From: Cytidiella melzeri
Lineage: Eukaryota; Basidiomycota; Agaricomycetes; Polyporales; Irpicaceae
NCBI GenBank assembly: GCA_022592445.1
Contig: JABYQR010000070.1
Location: 1 to 64,000, forward strand
DNA length: 64,000 nt
Direction: 5' to 3'
Shown: positions 23,333 to 35,812 of the stretch, one piece after another
How the letters are laid out: the number at the start of each line of letters is the position of its first letter
Position numbering within the stretch: the first letter of the stretch is position 1
Position numbers and translations under genes: made by a program
Notes under the pieces: generated by a model
What the model was told of the DNA's origin: nothing
Seen by the model: the letters and a program-made list of their open reading frames with translations, nothing else
Database searches by the model: none

Positions 23333-24653
23333 ATGGTGAGTGCATTCACTTTTATGGAGACTATTTTCAAATGGTCTCATGGCGGCCTTCTGTGTAGAGC
23401 GAGTCGCAAACCAATGACCCACCGAAAGCTTCGACAAGCTCGACGGCCGACTCGATCAAGTCATTCATCTCTGGAGGAGTTGGAGGAGTTGCAGCTGTTC
23501 TCGTGGGTGAGTTGAGAATATAAGGACGAAGAGCTTCCGAGGCTCACCGGTCGCATGCTTTCAGGACATCCCTTTGACTTGACCAAGACGCGTCTGCAGA
23601 CTGCACCGCCGGGTACGTACAATGGAGCGATTGATGTTGTCAAGAAAGCATTGGCTCGCGATGGAGTAACAGGGTATATGCACCATCTCTCGCCGAAAGT
23701 ACACCTTCTAACAGGAGTTGTGTTAGTCTATACCGTGGTGTTGTACCCCCCTTGTTGGGTGTGACGCCTATCTTTGCTATCTCGTTCTGGGTATGTCCCC
23801 TCACATTATGTCATGTACTTCCACATATTCAATCGAACTCCAGGCATACGATACCTCCAAGACTCTCATATACGCAGTCACCCCGAACAGAACCAGCAAA
23901 GAGCTCTCCGTCGCGGAGTACGCAGCTGCTGGTTTCCTCTCCGCCATTCCTACGACTCTGGTCACGGCCCCAGTCGAGCGTGCAAAGGTGCTCCTGCAAG
24001 TCCAAGGCCAGGTCGCAGGCGGCCCGCATTATACCGGCGTCTTTGACGTTGTGAAGCATCTATACCGTGAAGGTGGTATCCGCAGCGTGTTTCGCGGCTC
24101 AGGTGCAACAGTGGCGCGTGACGGACCTGGAAGTGCGGCTTACTTTGCTGCATATGAGGTCACGAAAGGTCTGTTATCCACAAAGGGATCTACAGACCTG
24201 AATCTCGGTGCCGTCATATTTGCTGGAGGAATGGCTGGGGTTGCAATGTGGTCAATAGCTATCCCACCAGACGTAGGCAACACTCTCTCATATCGTACTA
24301 CTGGCAAGCTGCTTGACTAGATGTCGCTATAGGTCATCAAATCAAGGATCCAGTCCGCGCCCACGGGAACGTACTCTGGTTTTCTCGACTGTGCCCGGAA
24401 AACTATTGCTGCGGACGGTGTACGTGCACTGTGGAGAGGCCTGGGACCTGCCATGGCTCGTGTACGTTGCAATCAAGTTGCCATACTGTTGATGTGCTGT
24501 GATTTAATTGCTCATTTCGCAGGCATTCCCCGCTAACGCTGCGACTTTCGTGAGTAATAGATTTGTATTCGGTAGACCATCTGGCTGATCTTTCGCGACG
24601 ACGCACAGCTCGGAGTAGAAGCTACCAAGAAGCTGTTGGACGGGTATTTCTAG
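23333..24653 (+). CDS. Mitochondrial carnitine/acylcarnitine carrier
   Basis: SLC25-family inner-membrane antiporter exchanging acylcarnitine for carnitine, linking peroxisomal or cytosolic acyl groups to the matrix; the yeast counterpart is CRC1. I start at the ATG at 23333-23335, immediately followed by a consensus donor GTGAGT. Splicing to 23398 gives MSESQTNDPPKAS and then SFISGGVGGVAAVLVG. The three carrier repeats carry GHPFDLTKTRLQ, APVERAKVLLQVQGQ and IPPD then VIKSRIQSAP. The clade-typical RAFPANAATFLGVE precedes the end KKLLDGYF. The ATG at 23257 would give a frame break at the same junction, so I reject it. The single-codon first exon is unusual but internally consistent. Confidence 0.9.
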
Positions 24654-25003
24654 TTGAAGGACGGGACTACAGCACTCGTATGTTCTTACTATCTCGCAGA
24701 CACTGACATGTTGAATTCATGTGCTAGAAGTGCTATGAACATTTGCTCATTGGAATCACAGCTCGCAGTAAAACATCCAGGCGAGCACGGAACTTGATAC
24801 CCAAGTGTGTGCCTCAACCATTGAACATGTGGCAGATGTTGTGTATATGCAGCAAATAATAATCGCCTGACACCATTGGTTCCCGTCTTCATCCTTATGT
24901 TCGAGTTTCATGAGTTCTATGTCAATTCACTTCTATTGCATGTGAGAGATCTAAACAATACAAAACCAAAGGAGGGTCACCCACGCAGAAATACAACTGT
25001 GAA
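24654..25003. other. Convergent intergenic, carnitine carrier / ARG2
   Basis: 350 bp between the stops of two convergent genes; presumably both 3' untranslated regions. Nothing coding recognised. Confidence 0.45.
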
Positions 25004-26998
25004 TCATTTTCTCCAACTCGAAGGTATCTTCGGGACAACATCAGACCACACGCCAAGTCGTCCACGTTCCCAATGTTCAAGGTAGGACAACCCGGCTCTG
25101 CCGCGGCGTCCTTCTTCCTCCTTAATCCTCATCTCCGCATCACACCAGAACAGAACCCAGTCTCCCATCCGAACGTGACCAGTGCTGCGCTCAAAGTACC
25201 ACTTGTTTACGGGGTTGTTGGCTCGGCTGCGCCACACGAGGTCACGACCTTCACCCACGCCTTCTTTGCCGCCGTTGGGATTCGCCGAGAACGGCAGGCC
25301 CAACCCGTACGACTCGTCGTGGAGAGCCACCCACAAGAAATCGACCGTGCCGTCGCCCTGATGACTCGGTAGAACGGCGAACTTGTCCAAATAGGTGATC
25401 GGGGCAAACGTCTCTGGCGTGTTAGCGGAACATTGCTCTTTGGTGACGATGGCTGCGCCGGCGTAGTCCCCAGCGACAATGACGAAGTCGAGGCATGAGT
25501 CTAGTCGAGTCCAAAACGCTTCTTCGTCGAGCTCACGCTCGAACGACTGCTCAAGCAGCGCTTTCATCTTTGTACGGTCAATGTCGGCGGCGGAGCGGAT
25601 GACTCGAACGTCAAGGCCGCGGCGAAGGATCGTAGGGGTGTGAGGTTCAAGCTTTCGGTTCCCTTGCAGGAGAGCGTGAGGAAGGCTAGAGCTGACCGCG
25701 GGTTTGTTCGTGATGAGGTTGGCGATCAAAGAGCTGGGAGACCGGTGAGAGACCATGACAGCAGAGGAGGAAGGAGGCATGTATGAAAGGCATGTACGCG
25801 CCAAAGCCAAATTGGACAATGCCGAGGGGTGTGTCGACTTCCAGCGTCGGTCAAACGTGTTGTGAATGTATGAATATTCGGACGCGAGGTTGACAAGAAG
25901 ATGTGGCATGCCATCGCGAGCGTACGAAGGGACACCGCCCTCTTTGTTGATGATCATGAGACGCAAAGGGGTGAGGTCGACGTTGCTGTCGTCGGACGGG
26001 TCTTGGGTATGATTGGACTCTGCTTCAACCATACCGCGAGCGAGAGCAGCAAGAACGTCGTTGGCGTCGACACGAACTGATCGGCAGAAGGAGTCGAGAG
26101 CCAATGGTGGAAGCACAGGGATTTCGCCCGCCTTCAACGCGGACCGAATGTGAACCAAGTCTGCCGGGAATGTATGCGCTTCTGGCGTATACTCGGAAGA
26201 GGTCGCACACGGCTCTTCTTCGCCGGGCTTCGGTCCTAGGCGAACGACTGCGCCAAGGACGGGACGAGCCTTGGCACCTTGTTTTTCAAGCGCAGACACG
26301 ACACGCATTGTCTCCTCTATGACCATCGCACGCTCCTGGCTCTCTCCCTTGGCAAGATTGTCCTTTTCCACGACGATGACACTGACTAGACCGAGTTTGT
26401 CCAAATACACTATGCCCCGAGCGACGCTCTCCAGCTGACGTTCTGTGAAGGGACCCTGGAGTTTTACGAGGGCTGTTCGCCTGAAGATAGGATATAGTAT
26501 CGATGCAACGACTGGACTTTGAAGCCGAAGCTGCTTCTGTTCTTCTTGAGCAATGTCCGGGGGACGGGTCTCTGTCGACGGCTGTATCGAATCTGACACC
26601 TCCCGAGCGGAATCCTTGGACAAGGTCGCTTTCTTAGGTTTCATGGTACGAGGACCGAAGTCAGCTAGATAGCCACGTGTGTCCCGCAAAGATGGGTTTG
26701 CACGGAGGATAGACATGATGAAGTCCTAGTGGATAAAGATCAGTCGTAATGCACACTGAATAGCGGTGCCTAGGGTCACATTATCTGCGACTTCGTCGAC
26801 GTCCGGAGGAAGTTCCAGAGGAGGTTTAGACTCTCGCAGACTACGGATCGTCTGGAATAATGATCAGTACACTGTGTGATGGTAAAACGCTGAAGAGGGG
26901 GGGCGCACCGCGTAGAACGCTTTGAATGTCTGTGCAGACCGCGAGCTCAGTGGGGAAGACGCATGTTTGCGGGAGGCCCGCGCTGCAGTTGAGAGCAT
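25004..26998 (-). CDS. ARG2: N-acetylglutamate synthase, mitochondrial
   Basis: First enzyme of arginine synthesis, transferring acetyl from acetyl-CoA to glutamate in the mitochondrial matrix. The ATG at 26998 gives an Arg/Ser/Ala-rich presequence (MLSTAARASRKHASS). The first exon ends FKAFYA, the second reads TIRSLRESKPPLELPPDV and so on to VADN, and the third begins DFIMSILRANPSLRDTRGYL, matching the conserved start of fungal Arg2. The middle is a degenerate amino-acid-kinase fold. The C-terminal acetyltransferase domain has ITYLDKFAVLPSHQGDGT and RSRANNPVNKWYFERSTGH. The stop is at 25004, and the total is about 620 residues. Only two introns are present, both near the 5' end. Fungal ARG2 often has an inhibitory upstream peptide; I did not find a convincing one here. 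Confidence 0.93.
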
Positions 26999-27699
26999 GC
27001 TTCACGAAGGGGGACTGAGGAAAGGCAGGCAAAATCGTCGAGGTTTATATGAGTCATGAGTAAAGCCAGTTAAAAAGTTTATTGCACCCTCACAACTATG
27101 CTTAAGCCGGCGTCTATTGGGCGCCAATTTACCTTTAAGCACCTGGACCGAATGGCAGATTTCCGACTGCAAGAACTTCAGCCTCGAGGGTTAACTCATG
27201 TAATATTTGAGGTCTTACTGCCGTACGTTACACGTACTCTAGAATACACCCTTCCGGATCACCTCTATCGTTCTCACAAAGGCAGACTTGTAGCAAATAC
27301 CTCGCACCCCTCTTCCTCACATCATAAGATGTGCGGCACGTGTGCAGCGCAGCTAACCAGAACCCTCAAGCTATCCTTTGGGACCCGACGAGGCCGATCA
27401 TTGTATTCCACATTCCAGGTGTCATAACCATTGTTTCATAATAGTAGGATATCCATCTGTTGATACTTCACGTCCTGCTGCGATGCTCGAATGATATGAC
27501 CGGGACTTCCAGCCTCCATCCATGTGAAGAGAGTAAGGGGAGCTCGAAATAATGCTGCGCGCTGGCGCCTCATCGGACGACCTCCGTTCAGCGTCTCCAA
27601 AGGTGAGCATGAAACTGCGAGATGCCCGTTAGCGACCACAATGTTGTACGCCGCCGAACATATCAGGTACTAACGTTGATGCACGGAGCGATTGCACAG
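26999..27699. other. Intergenic, ARG2 5' side to F-box 3' side
   Basis: 701 bp between two minus-strand genes. Open frames at 27098-27427 (plus) and 27436-27639 (minus) lie here; neither shows a motif, and the latter lies beyond the F-box stop I infer at 27700. It probably holds the ARG2 promoter and the F-box 3' untranslated region. Confidence 0.45.
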
Positions 27700-29743
27700 T
27701 CAAAATGATAGAACGCGATATTGTCGGACATTAGGATCCTAAACGCACGCAGCGTCAGCGTCATCGGAGACAAAGAGCTCCAGGCAAAGGACATACACTT
27801 GTGACTGTGACGATCGAGTCTTCGCTCAGCATGACAGCGCTGAAGGTATGATACGGGTGCAGGGGAACGTCGATAACCTTCCGACGGTAAGGCAGAGACG
27901 TGGTAACTGTCTCTTGGAAAATTGACCCCAACCTGAGCTCATGCGGGCTATTGTTGATTTTCGTAACGGCAGTTTCATTTTCCTCCTTCACAAGCTCTTT
28001 TTTTATGACCAGCTGATTGAAATCAAGTATCTGGATCGCCTTTGGTCCTACGGGAAGTTCCGTATATCTAGGAGTGCGCCATGGTGCGATGAAGGACTGG
28101 CCAAAGATGTAGCACACCCAAATCATGGAATGTCCGTCTGGCGCTTTCATCATCCGAGACCCTTCAGGACCCCACTGCTCCCACTCAAGAATTTGAGAGG
28201 GTGTGGCCAACGATTTAAGATGCGAAGTCACAGTCGAGAATGGCACAAACAGCAGAAGGGTATAGATGTTGGCTCCTTCAGCTACCCATAACGTTATCGC
28301 AAACAAGCGACCGTTTTGGGCGGTTTGGAACGGAACTTTGAGATCGGGATGGGGTCGCCACCCCGGTGAAGGATCGGAGCGAATAGACATGGCAAGGGCT
28401 ACTGCCCATGGCTGTAAGGTAGGCCACCGTAATGCGCATTCGAACGGCGCGTTCTGGAGAACTGTGAGGTTGCTTGAAGCCGTCTTGAAGTTCATTACTT
28501 GCAATAACGGTTGATGTTGGACGATGCCAACCAATATATGTTCGTGGTCGAGGAACCCAAAGGATCCGATCGTTTGTCCCTTCAGTGCCTGGTGAAGTCA
28601 GAAAAGGAGTGAGTACGTATCCATGGTCTTAATGATGATACTTACCATTTCGCATATACCAGTACGCCAGTCCCAAATGAGAATTTGACTCTCGTGTTCG
28701 TCACTGCAGATGAACAAGATCCCGATATGGTCTCCAGATATCTGTATCGCAAATGAGAATTGTTCCCCTTCTGGTGTGTGCGAAAGAACCGCAGGTTTGG
28801 TGGCCTCTTGGTGGGGCTGACCGGTTTGCATCGAACGCAGGTGAACGTGGAAAGTCCCACTAATCGACATATCTCATCAGTATTATGGGGCAAGCACGAG
28901 TTGATATGAACAACACTCACGCCTCCGTAGAGTCTTCGATGAGAACTAGCAGGTCGCAAGCTGGTTCCATCGCAAAATCCCGAATAGACGTTATATTGCT
29001 TGGAGTCACCTCCCAACTGTGTTCAGGAATTCCTCTAATTGCTGACGGAAGTTGGTTGAAGACCAGAGTATCGCGTCCTCTTGCATGAGCGAGCACGCCC
29101 CCATAGAGCTCCCACACCCCTCCATCTAGCATATCTATCGTTTTGTCCGTCCTCCATTGCAGCGAGCGCCAGGCAGCCTGATGATCTCGTAGGCGTTGCA
29201 AACGTTCTGTGAGGACCATGTTGCTCGGTGGCCCGTCCTCCATTCCTGCAATCGGCAGTTCGATCGCATATTGACACTCTCTCGAGGACGTGATGGCATC
29301 GCGCAAGACAACACACACCTGTGTATTAGCTCGTAAACCAGCTCGCCAGACAGAACGAGGACGGTGGGATTGACCTCACTGCAGGCGAGAAGACTCCTCC
29401 AATCCAACAAACCGATTATTTTCATCACCAGTTCGGTCGGCAATTGCAGGAGCAGAGACATCTGTTGTGGCTGCAGAACCACTGTGAGCAATGGCTAGAC
29501 AGGCGCGATTCCTTAGGCGATAGCGAAACTTACACGAGTAGGCGATGGAGGTGCAAGACTTGAAGGTGGCGTGGAGGTTGGTGTGCTGGCGTGTGTAGTC
29601 ACAGCTCTGCTTTGAGAGCTGGGGGAGCTGACGAGTCTCCGCCAGAAAGCTGCAATCGTCCACCGCTTCATCTTACCTACGACGTTGTAACTTGCACACG
29701 GTGATACTGGCTTGGACAGAGACTGAGAAAACGTAGAGGACAT
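27700..29743 (-). CDS. F-box protein, Agaricomycete type
   Basis: Likely substrate receptor of an SCF ubiquitin ligase. The F-box is LLLQLPTELVMKIIGLLDWRSLLACSE, shown here only by its ends: LLLQLPTEL at about 29455 and LLACSE at about 29380. It continues across an intron into VCVVLRDAITSS and YAIELPIAGMEDG, the usual region after the F-box in these proteins. The rest is a long beta-rich region without clear repeats (DFAMEPACDLLVLIED, ILIWDWRTG, VPLHPYHTFSAVMLSEDS), ending after a last splice with QYRVLSF at 27700. The start at 29743 is supported by a phase-0 intron joining PPSPTR to PQQMSLLL; the simpler start is the ATG at 29461, at the F-box itself. Target unknown. Confidence 0.78.
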
Positions 29744-30564
29744 GATTTTAGATATATGTACTGCAGGCGTCTTAAGGAAGCAACATATAGGTAGTAAGTT
29801 ACCAGCGCGAGTCCACAAAGTTTAGGCCTAGGTACCGTTGTTCATGTGCGATGAACATGACACTACGCATCCCTTACTTACGACTATACCATCGCTACGA
29901 TTATTGACTGCTTGATATTGATGAAGCCACGCATTCTCTCGGCGAGATATGGCTGTTCCTTCCCTTGAATACCGGAACGCGGCTGCTCAACTGTGAGCGC
30001 GGCATCTGGATGCAAAGACGTTGTACTAGCAACAATCGTAGGAAGCCTCGCAGATGGTGAAGGGCCTGAATGTTGTGAATGAGTAGAACTGCGAACAGTT
30101 GGCATCGTGTGAGGACATGTGCTCGCCAGTGGCTTCGAGAATGCAACATCTGCCGGCACTATTGAACCATAGTCAGCGAATTGAAGGAAGCGGTCCTGAC
30201 CCGAGGACAGCCATTGCTGATTTGTTCATATGGACCGTCCAGCTGCGAAGACCGACGTTGCTTGTAAGAGCGTGGTTTATCTGGAGCATGATGAGCCTTG
30301 TCAATGGTCAAGTTCGAGCTAGCGAGGAGCAAGAAGATAGCGGTTGACAATGTGGTCGTGGTCGTGGTAAGAAGGAGGCGACCGGCAAATCAGAGATCGA
30401 CTGGCTCTGTCGATGTCGTATCGAGCGTCACCTCAAACTAGAAACTTTGTCTGGCTCTCCCATATCTACCTTGCACTTTGCTCTCGCCACGACCCCTCTA
30501 TACACAAGTGTCTCGGCAATTGTTTGAAGATCTCCGCGACTTGACTGTCGCTGTTCCGCTGGTT
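29744..30564. other. Divergent region, F-box protein / UBE2O
   Basis: 821 bp between divergent starts. Minus-strand open frames at 29884-30159 and 30159-30350 could be a small gene or leader exons of the F-box gene, but they show no motif and I cannot join them convincingly. A hairpin with a 7-bp stem (TGTTCAT / ATGAACA, loop GTGCG) lies near 29838-29856. Confidence 0.4.
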
Positions 30565-33500
30565 ATGACTCAACCTCGTCGCAGAACACCCGCAAAGGTA
30601 CGTCGTGAGACCTCTCAACTTCCTCGTTCACGGCGAGCATCGTTGACCATATTTCGCCGAATAGTTCTACCAAGAAGACAACGTCCGTCTAATCGACAAC
30701 TCAAGAGCCTTCGGTGTGGTGGTGGTACGCTCTGGCCGTTGTATACATCTAGAAATAGTGTCGCTGAAATATACGAGTAACAGAGGTGTTGGCACGATGC
30801 CGAAGACATTCCTCCTCAATCAGAGCAGCTAATGGCGGATCCACTGATGCGGCCTCTGCAACATGGGGAAGTAGGCGTGTCTTTCTTTGCAGCGACGTCC
30901 GACTTGCCACAGCGTGAGATCCTCCCAGAGTCCAAGCTTGTGCTCTTAGATCGAATGTACCAACCCGGAGACCTCCTTAAGAAGAGTATCGACGATGTAC
31001 AGTCAGGTATTGTAACAGGGTGTGTTTCTTACCCAAGGAAGCTGCATACATTGAATTGACCTTCACTCCTCTAGCATTGATGTACGAGGCCGACTCGAGC
31101 ACGCTATCAGCTTTGAGCCAATTGCAAGTTGGAAGACAATGGACGACATGGAATTCTATATAGACGTGGATATGGGAGACTATGTTGTGTACAACGACTG
31201 GGTTGGACAAGTGAGTTGTCTAGTGCTCAAGTGGCTTGAGGTTTCCTCATATTCTTATAGGTCGTAGAGGTATGTCAAGGCTCAAAGCTTCTCCCTATCA
31301 TATTGACACAATTGCAAGATGTTCGACGAAGCTGTTGTAGAAATGGGCTCTGGTACACTCGTTCGACTACCCGAACTGAGTGCTCGATTAGCGGTGGGCG
31401 AAAGAGGTCCTGTAAGTCGCATCTCGTAACGCACCGGTGCCCACGATTCACCCCAACAGAATATCTTACCTCCACCCATGTCGGGCATGCAAACGCTACT
31501 AGGTTTCTTGCTTGGGAATGCACGGCCGAGCAGCTCAGATACAGTCGTACATGTGAAACGTACAGTCCTGGCCGTAGCTTGGCTTGCTATAAATCAATCA
31601 GTGAGCATCATGTTCAAATTGCTCTTGATATATCATTAATGAAGTATAGCTGGAGCCCCAAGAGGCTGCACTTCGCCTGCGACCACAGCGCTTCTGGCAC
31701 GGTCCTGAACTTGGGAAACTGACCCTGGTACGGAGACGAGCAGAGCAAGCCATGCGTGTAGGCGATCGTGTAGTCCTCAAGAATGGGGAGGGCCCGCGTT
31801 CCACACACGGCAAGGACGGCGAGGGTCCTGGGATAATTTCTGTTGACACTTTGGTGGTAAAGGAAACTCACACGCGCGTCAATGTTTTATGGCAAGATGG
31901 CACACGCGAGATATTGGACGCCAAAGACACAGTGCCGTATCTAAATCCCGACGAGTACGATTGCTGGCAAGTTTTCGTTCGAGTGTCATCAAAGCCAGAG
32001 CAGCACTCATCAGAATGCATACAGGCCAGGAGATCATGTCATCTGGAAGAGCGAAGGACAGCGGCGCCATGCCGTCGTGCAATCTGTCAACGCGCTGGAC
32101 AGAACAGCTTACATTCGGTTCGTTGACAGCAATCATATTGAGCTCGCATCGGCACTGGACCTTGATCCTCACGGCTCGGGCGATTGGCAGTCCGTGTCTC
32201 CTGCCGAAGGACTTGGTCTTCACCGCGGCGAGTTTGTCTTCATACACAAAGAGGGCACCACAAATGGCGCAGTGAAACCTATGGTACCTCGAATAGGGGA
32301 ACTTGAGGCGTGGGTGCGCGAATCACCTATCATGCATGTCCATGAGAACGGCCAGTTAGGCGGCTGGCGACGAGAGATGGCCGAGATTGGCAATGATGTC
32401 GCTCAGCGTCGTGGACGGGATGATTCGGTGGAGGAAGGGAAGCTCAAGAGACGGCCACAGCGTAATGATACGTCGCTGAACTGGTTTGGAGAAGTTGTCG
32501 ATGTACGTTTCATTTTTCAAGTTCCTCTGTTCCTTTTCATATTGTGGGAACTGCAGATGCGACTGGACGGCACGGTCGAGGTCATGTTAGCGGATTCATC
32601 GGTTGTCATCCTGCCTTTGGAGCGCCTGACTAGGCTGCACGACGGTATGGAGCAGCTGGAAGATATGTGGGGCGAGGGATTGTCAGAGCAAGGTAGCCTT
32701 CTTGACGAAGAGGAAGAAGAGACGTGGGCGACAAACGAGCATGGAGAATGGGTTCGCAGCGAAGCAGTCGATGGAGACGAGTGGTCTACAGACGAAGAGG
32801 ACGCTATGGAGGTGGACGACGATGGCTGGTCATCATCAGATCCAACAGCGCTGCAATCGTCGTCAGAAGCAGCTACATCGCCACCTGCAATAGCCACACC
32901 CGACGAGTTAAAGACACCGCAAGCGCTTTCTGTACGGACGCAAACTCCTGACGTTTCCGGAGATGTACTACTCGGTAAAGACGAATCAACGGGCGGGGCG
33001 ACTGCAGGATCTAGTGCCTCTGCGGTAAAACTCGACGATGAAACCGACGCGAACTGGAAGCGGTTCGAGATACTATCTTCTGCTCCTGCAGACCACGCAT
33101 TCTTTGCCTCTCCGCCAGCTCAAACGTCACGAACCTTCTTAGCACGCTTGAACAAGGAGTACCGAGTACTGGCAAACAGTCTACCTGGTAAGTCGTTCTC
33201 TGTTGTACATTCAATCTGCCACATTGCTAACCAAAACTCTTAATACAAGAAACAATACTGGTACGAGCGTACGAAGACCGCACGGATCTGCTCCGTTGCC
33301 TTATTATAGGTCCTGAGAACACCCCGTACGAGGACGCGCCATTCGTGATTGACTGGATGCTCGACTCCAACTTCCCTCATAGCCCACCCATAGCCCATTT
33401 TCTTAGCTGGACCAATGGCAACGGCAGAGGTTAGTACACACTTAAATAGTGATCCGTTTATATCAGTGACTTCAGCTACCTTCTCTAGTGAATCCGTGAG

Positions 33501-34162
33501 TAAAGGATATCTCGCACGCTCAGTACTCTGTTGACACGTTCTGGGCGTTTTAGCAATCTTTATGAAGAAGGGAAAGTTTGCTTGTCAATCCTTGGAACAT
33601 GGGCCGGTGATAAGAATGAGACATGGAGCGCATCAAGGTCGTCACTGTTACAAGCCTTGGTTTCAATCCAGGGCCTTGTCCTCGTGAAAGAGCCGTATGT
33701 TACTGTAATTCCGGATGCTTCTGCCGACTAACACCTAAGGGTAGATGGTTTTGTGAGCCCGCCTATGAGAAGCTACGGGGAACAGAGGAAGGGATGGTCA
33801 ACAGGTGAGTATATCGCTTTGGCTATCAAAGCTGGTTGACATTTCGCATTAGCCGTCTCTACAGCGAGAAAGCGTATGTCCTCTCCCGGGGTTTCGTTCG
33901 GCGTGCACTTGAGATACCTCTGGGCGGCCTCGAATCCGAGGTCAATTGGATGTACTACAAGAACGGCAAACTCAGTAAAGTTGTGCAAGATGCTAGAGCA
34001 CTGATAGACAAGAGCAAGACACCGCTCGTCGAGAATCCACCCTTGGCTGCCTCGATGGATAGCGATCCCGCAGTTCCAAGGCTCAGCGGAGGAGGAATCA
34101 TTGCTCTCGAACGAACGTTGGCAAAGTTGCAGGCATTACTAGACTCCGGATCCTCCTCATGA
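30565..34162 (+). CDS. UBE2O-type ubiquitin-conjugating enzyme (E2/E3 hybrid)
   Basis: Large E2 that can act without a separate E3 in animals and plants. The first exon is 11 codons ([11 protein letters not shown]), spliced to [17 protein letters not shown]. The N-terminal two-thirds hold the SH3-like and conserved regions of this family (for example [34 protein letters not shown]). An acidic stretch full of Asp, Glu and Ser follows. The UBC core lies at about 33120-33800: [26 protein letters not shown], then [20 protein letters not shown], with the catalytic Cys in KVCLS. The usual E2 tripeptide HPN reads NPN. A helical tail ends [11 protein letters not shown] at 34162. At least ten introns. 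Identity as UBE2O is firm; substrates unknown. Confidence 0.93.
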
Positions 34163-35812
34163 TCTCAACTTCGTCTTGCCATCTCTTCCTCATCGGACTT
34201 CCCCTGAGCCATGCACCAGTTCCACTCAGATACACACATTTCATTGTTGTTACTCCACTACTATACACATATCTCGCTCTCCTCTCACCCTCCAAGTGTA
34301 CTACCTCTCACGTTGAACGAGCACCCACATCCAGCACAATCACAAATCACACAATACACCTGCAGCATCTCTCTGATCTTCTCTCATGTCAAGGGCTAGA
34401 GGCGGCGACAAAGTAAGTCGCTTGACCCTGTTATCTTACTCAAAAGTCTCGAGGCTCTTAATGAAGCACTGCATCCTGTACAGATTCCAAAAGTTTACCT
34501 TACCTAGCACACATACCGGATACTGGATGTTGGGCTTACTATTGCGCGGCTAGATCAGTTGCATGGGACAGTTGCGTGCCAACTTAGCGGCTGTATGCAT
34601 TGACATATGGACAGTAAAACCATAAGTGTCCATTTTACTTCACAGACTCCATCTCCCTCCAATGCTTCAACCCCAGTATAAGGAGGCTGTATGCTCATCC
34701 CTTGGGACGCTTGAGACGTTGCCTTGTAGGAAAGTCAACAGCTTCTTACTGGCTCGACTTGGACAGCCTGATGGCCTCTTGCCTACTGAACTGCTTCTGT
34801 CTGTCCATGTACCCATTGAATATATGAATGAAGAATTCCCTTTCACAATGCAGCATCTGTCTCTATCTCCCGGCTGCCTCCTGACCCAGAGATCCTTCAG
34901 GACTTCCTCACTTTCTGCAGGCAGAAGTATCCCACCTGTAATCTCTCCACTCTCCAAGCAGTCCGCTGCATTCATTCAGCTGGATACCGACTCTTGTTCT
35001 CATCCCTGCCTACTCAAGATATTGATGAAGCTGCCTTGTCGTTCTTCACTGCTGTGGCATCTGCCCCAATGCCACTCATGGTCCAGCACTACCAGATCAA
35101 TAGTAGTGTTTTCTTTTGGCACATTCCTCTCCTTCATGCAGATGGCACTGCCACTTCTGCTGCCGATTTCCTTTCCCAGCTCCAAGCCAATTATACATGG
35201 GCATCGGTTCAACTGGCTGGTCCCCCCCTGTCTTTTTGCTCCCAAGAATTCTTCCGCCTTTGGTGGATATTATTGACAACACAAAGCACACCACACTCAG
35301 ACGCCTGCTCTCAGTGCCAGTCTCCATTGGAACAGGCTTTCAGAAGCCAGCTGAAGTCTCTAATGTGCACCAACTGGTGCCTTGCTGCACTATCTGTCAA
35401 CGGCGGGGCCATTCAAGAATTGAAGGCACCTAAGGGAAACAACATGACTCTTTGTCAATGTTCGGGGTAGTGACAGAATACAGTACAAATAGGGATTTAC
35501 AAGCGTCGGAAATACAACGCACAGGACCACATCGCAAGTCCTCTAGCACCACTGAAGCCGACATAGTCTGAGTAAACAGAATATGTCTCAGGCAATAGGG
35601 CACAGAGGACGGATTGAGACAGCCCCGGACGGATTTTCCATGTCATGTGTACAACTTGGAAGAGACGCAGGGTCGACAACTTGGTCGAACCTGTCACCTC
35701 CTGAGTCAAGGTCCCCAGCCTTGCGTGGATGGGCTTCTGTCATTTCTGTGTGAGATACGACTGTATCTTTGGGATTTGCGGGATGATTACCATAGTTCTG
35801 GCGATTGGAAGC
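34163..35812. other. 1.65-kb gene-poor region between UBE2O and Myb copy B
   Basis: Two convergent genes flank it. The centre (about 34620-35470) holds overlapping plus-strand open frames of unusual composition, described separately as a possible decayed coding segment. The flanks show no genes. Confidence 0.45.
34626..35470 (+). pseudogene. Possible decayed coding segment or mobile-element remnant
   Basis: No single intact protein is readable. Plausible coding runs sit in different frames: 34626-34860 in one; 34832-35218 in a second (CNLSTLQAVRCIHSAGYRLL, then TQDIDEAALSFFTAVASAP); and, past a run of seven C at about 35220-35226, a third frame ending VPCCTICQRRGHS near 35400. The last looks like an incomplete zinc knuckle (two Cys and a His in CxxC-x4-H spacing, no final Cys). 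A frame change at a homopolymer fits decay or a sequencing error. I do not recognise the family, and no terminal repeats or target duplications were found. Confidence 0.3.

Noticed and set aside
23257..23335. ATG at 23257 as start of the carnitine carrier
   Set aside because: It reaches the donor in phase 1, and no acceptor nearby restores the carrier frame.
27098..27639. Open frames between ARG2 and the F-box gene
   Set aside because: They fall outside the inferred coding ends and carry no motif.
29884..30350. Two minus-strand open frames between the F-box and UBE2O genes
   Set aside because: No recognisable domain and no convincing splice join; recorded only as a note in the intergenic entry.
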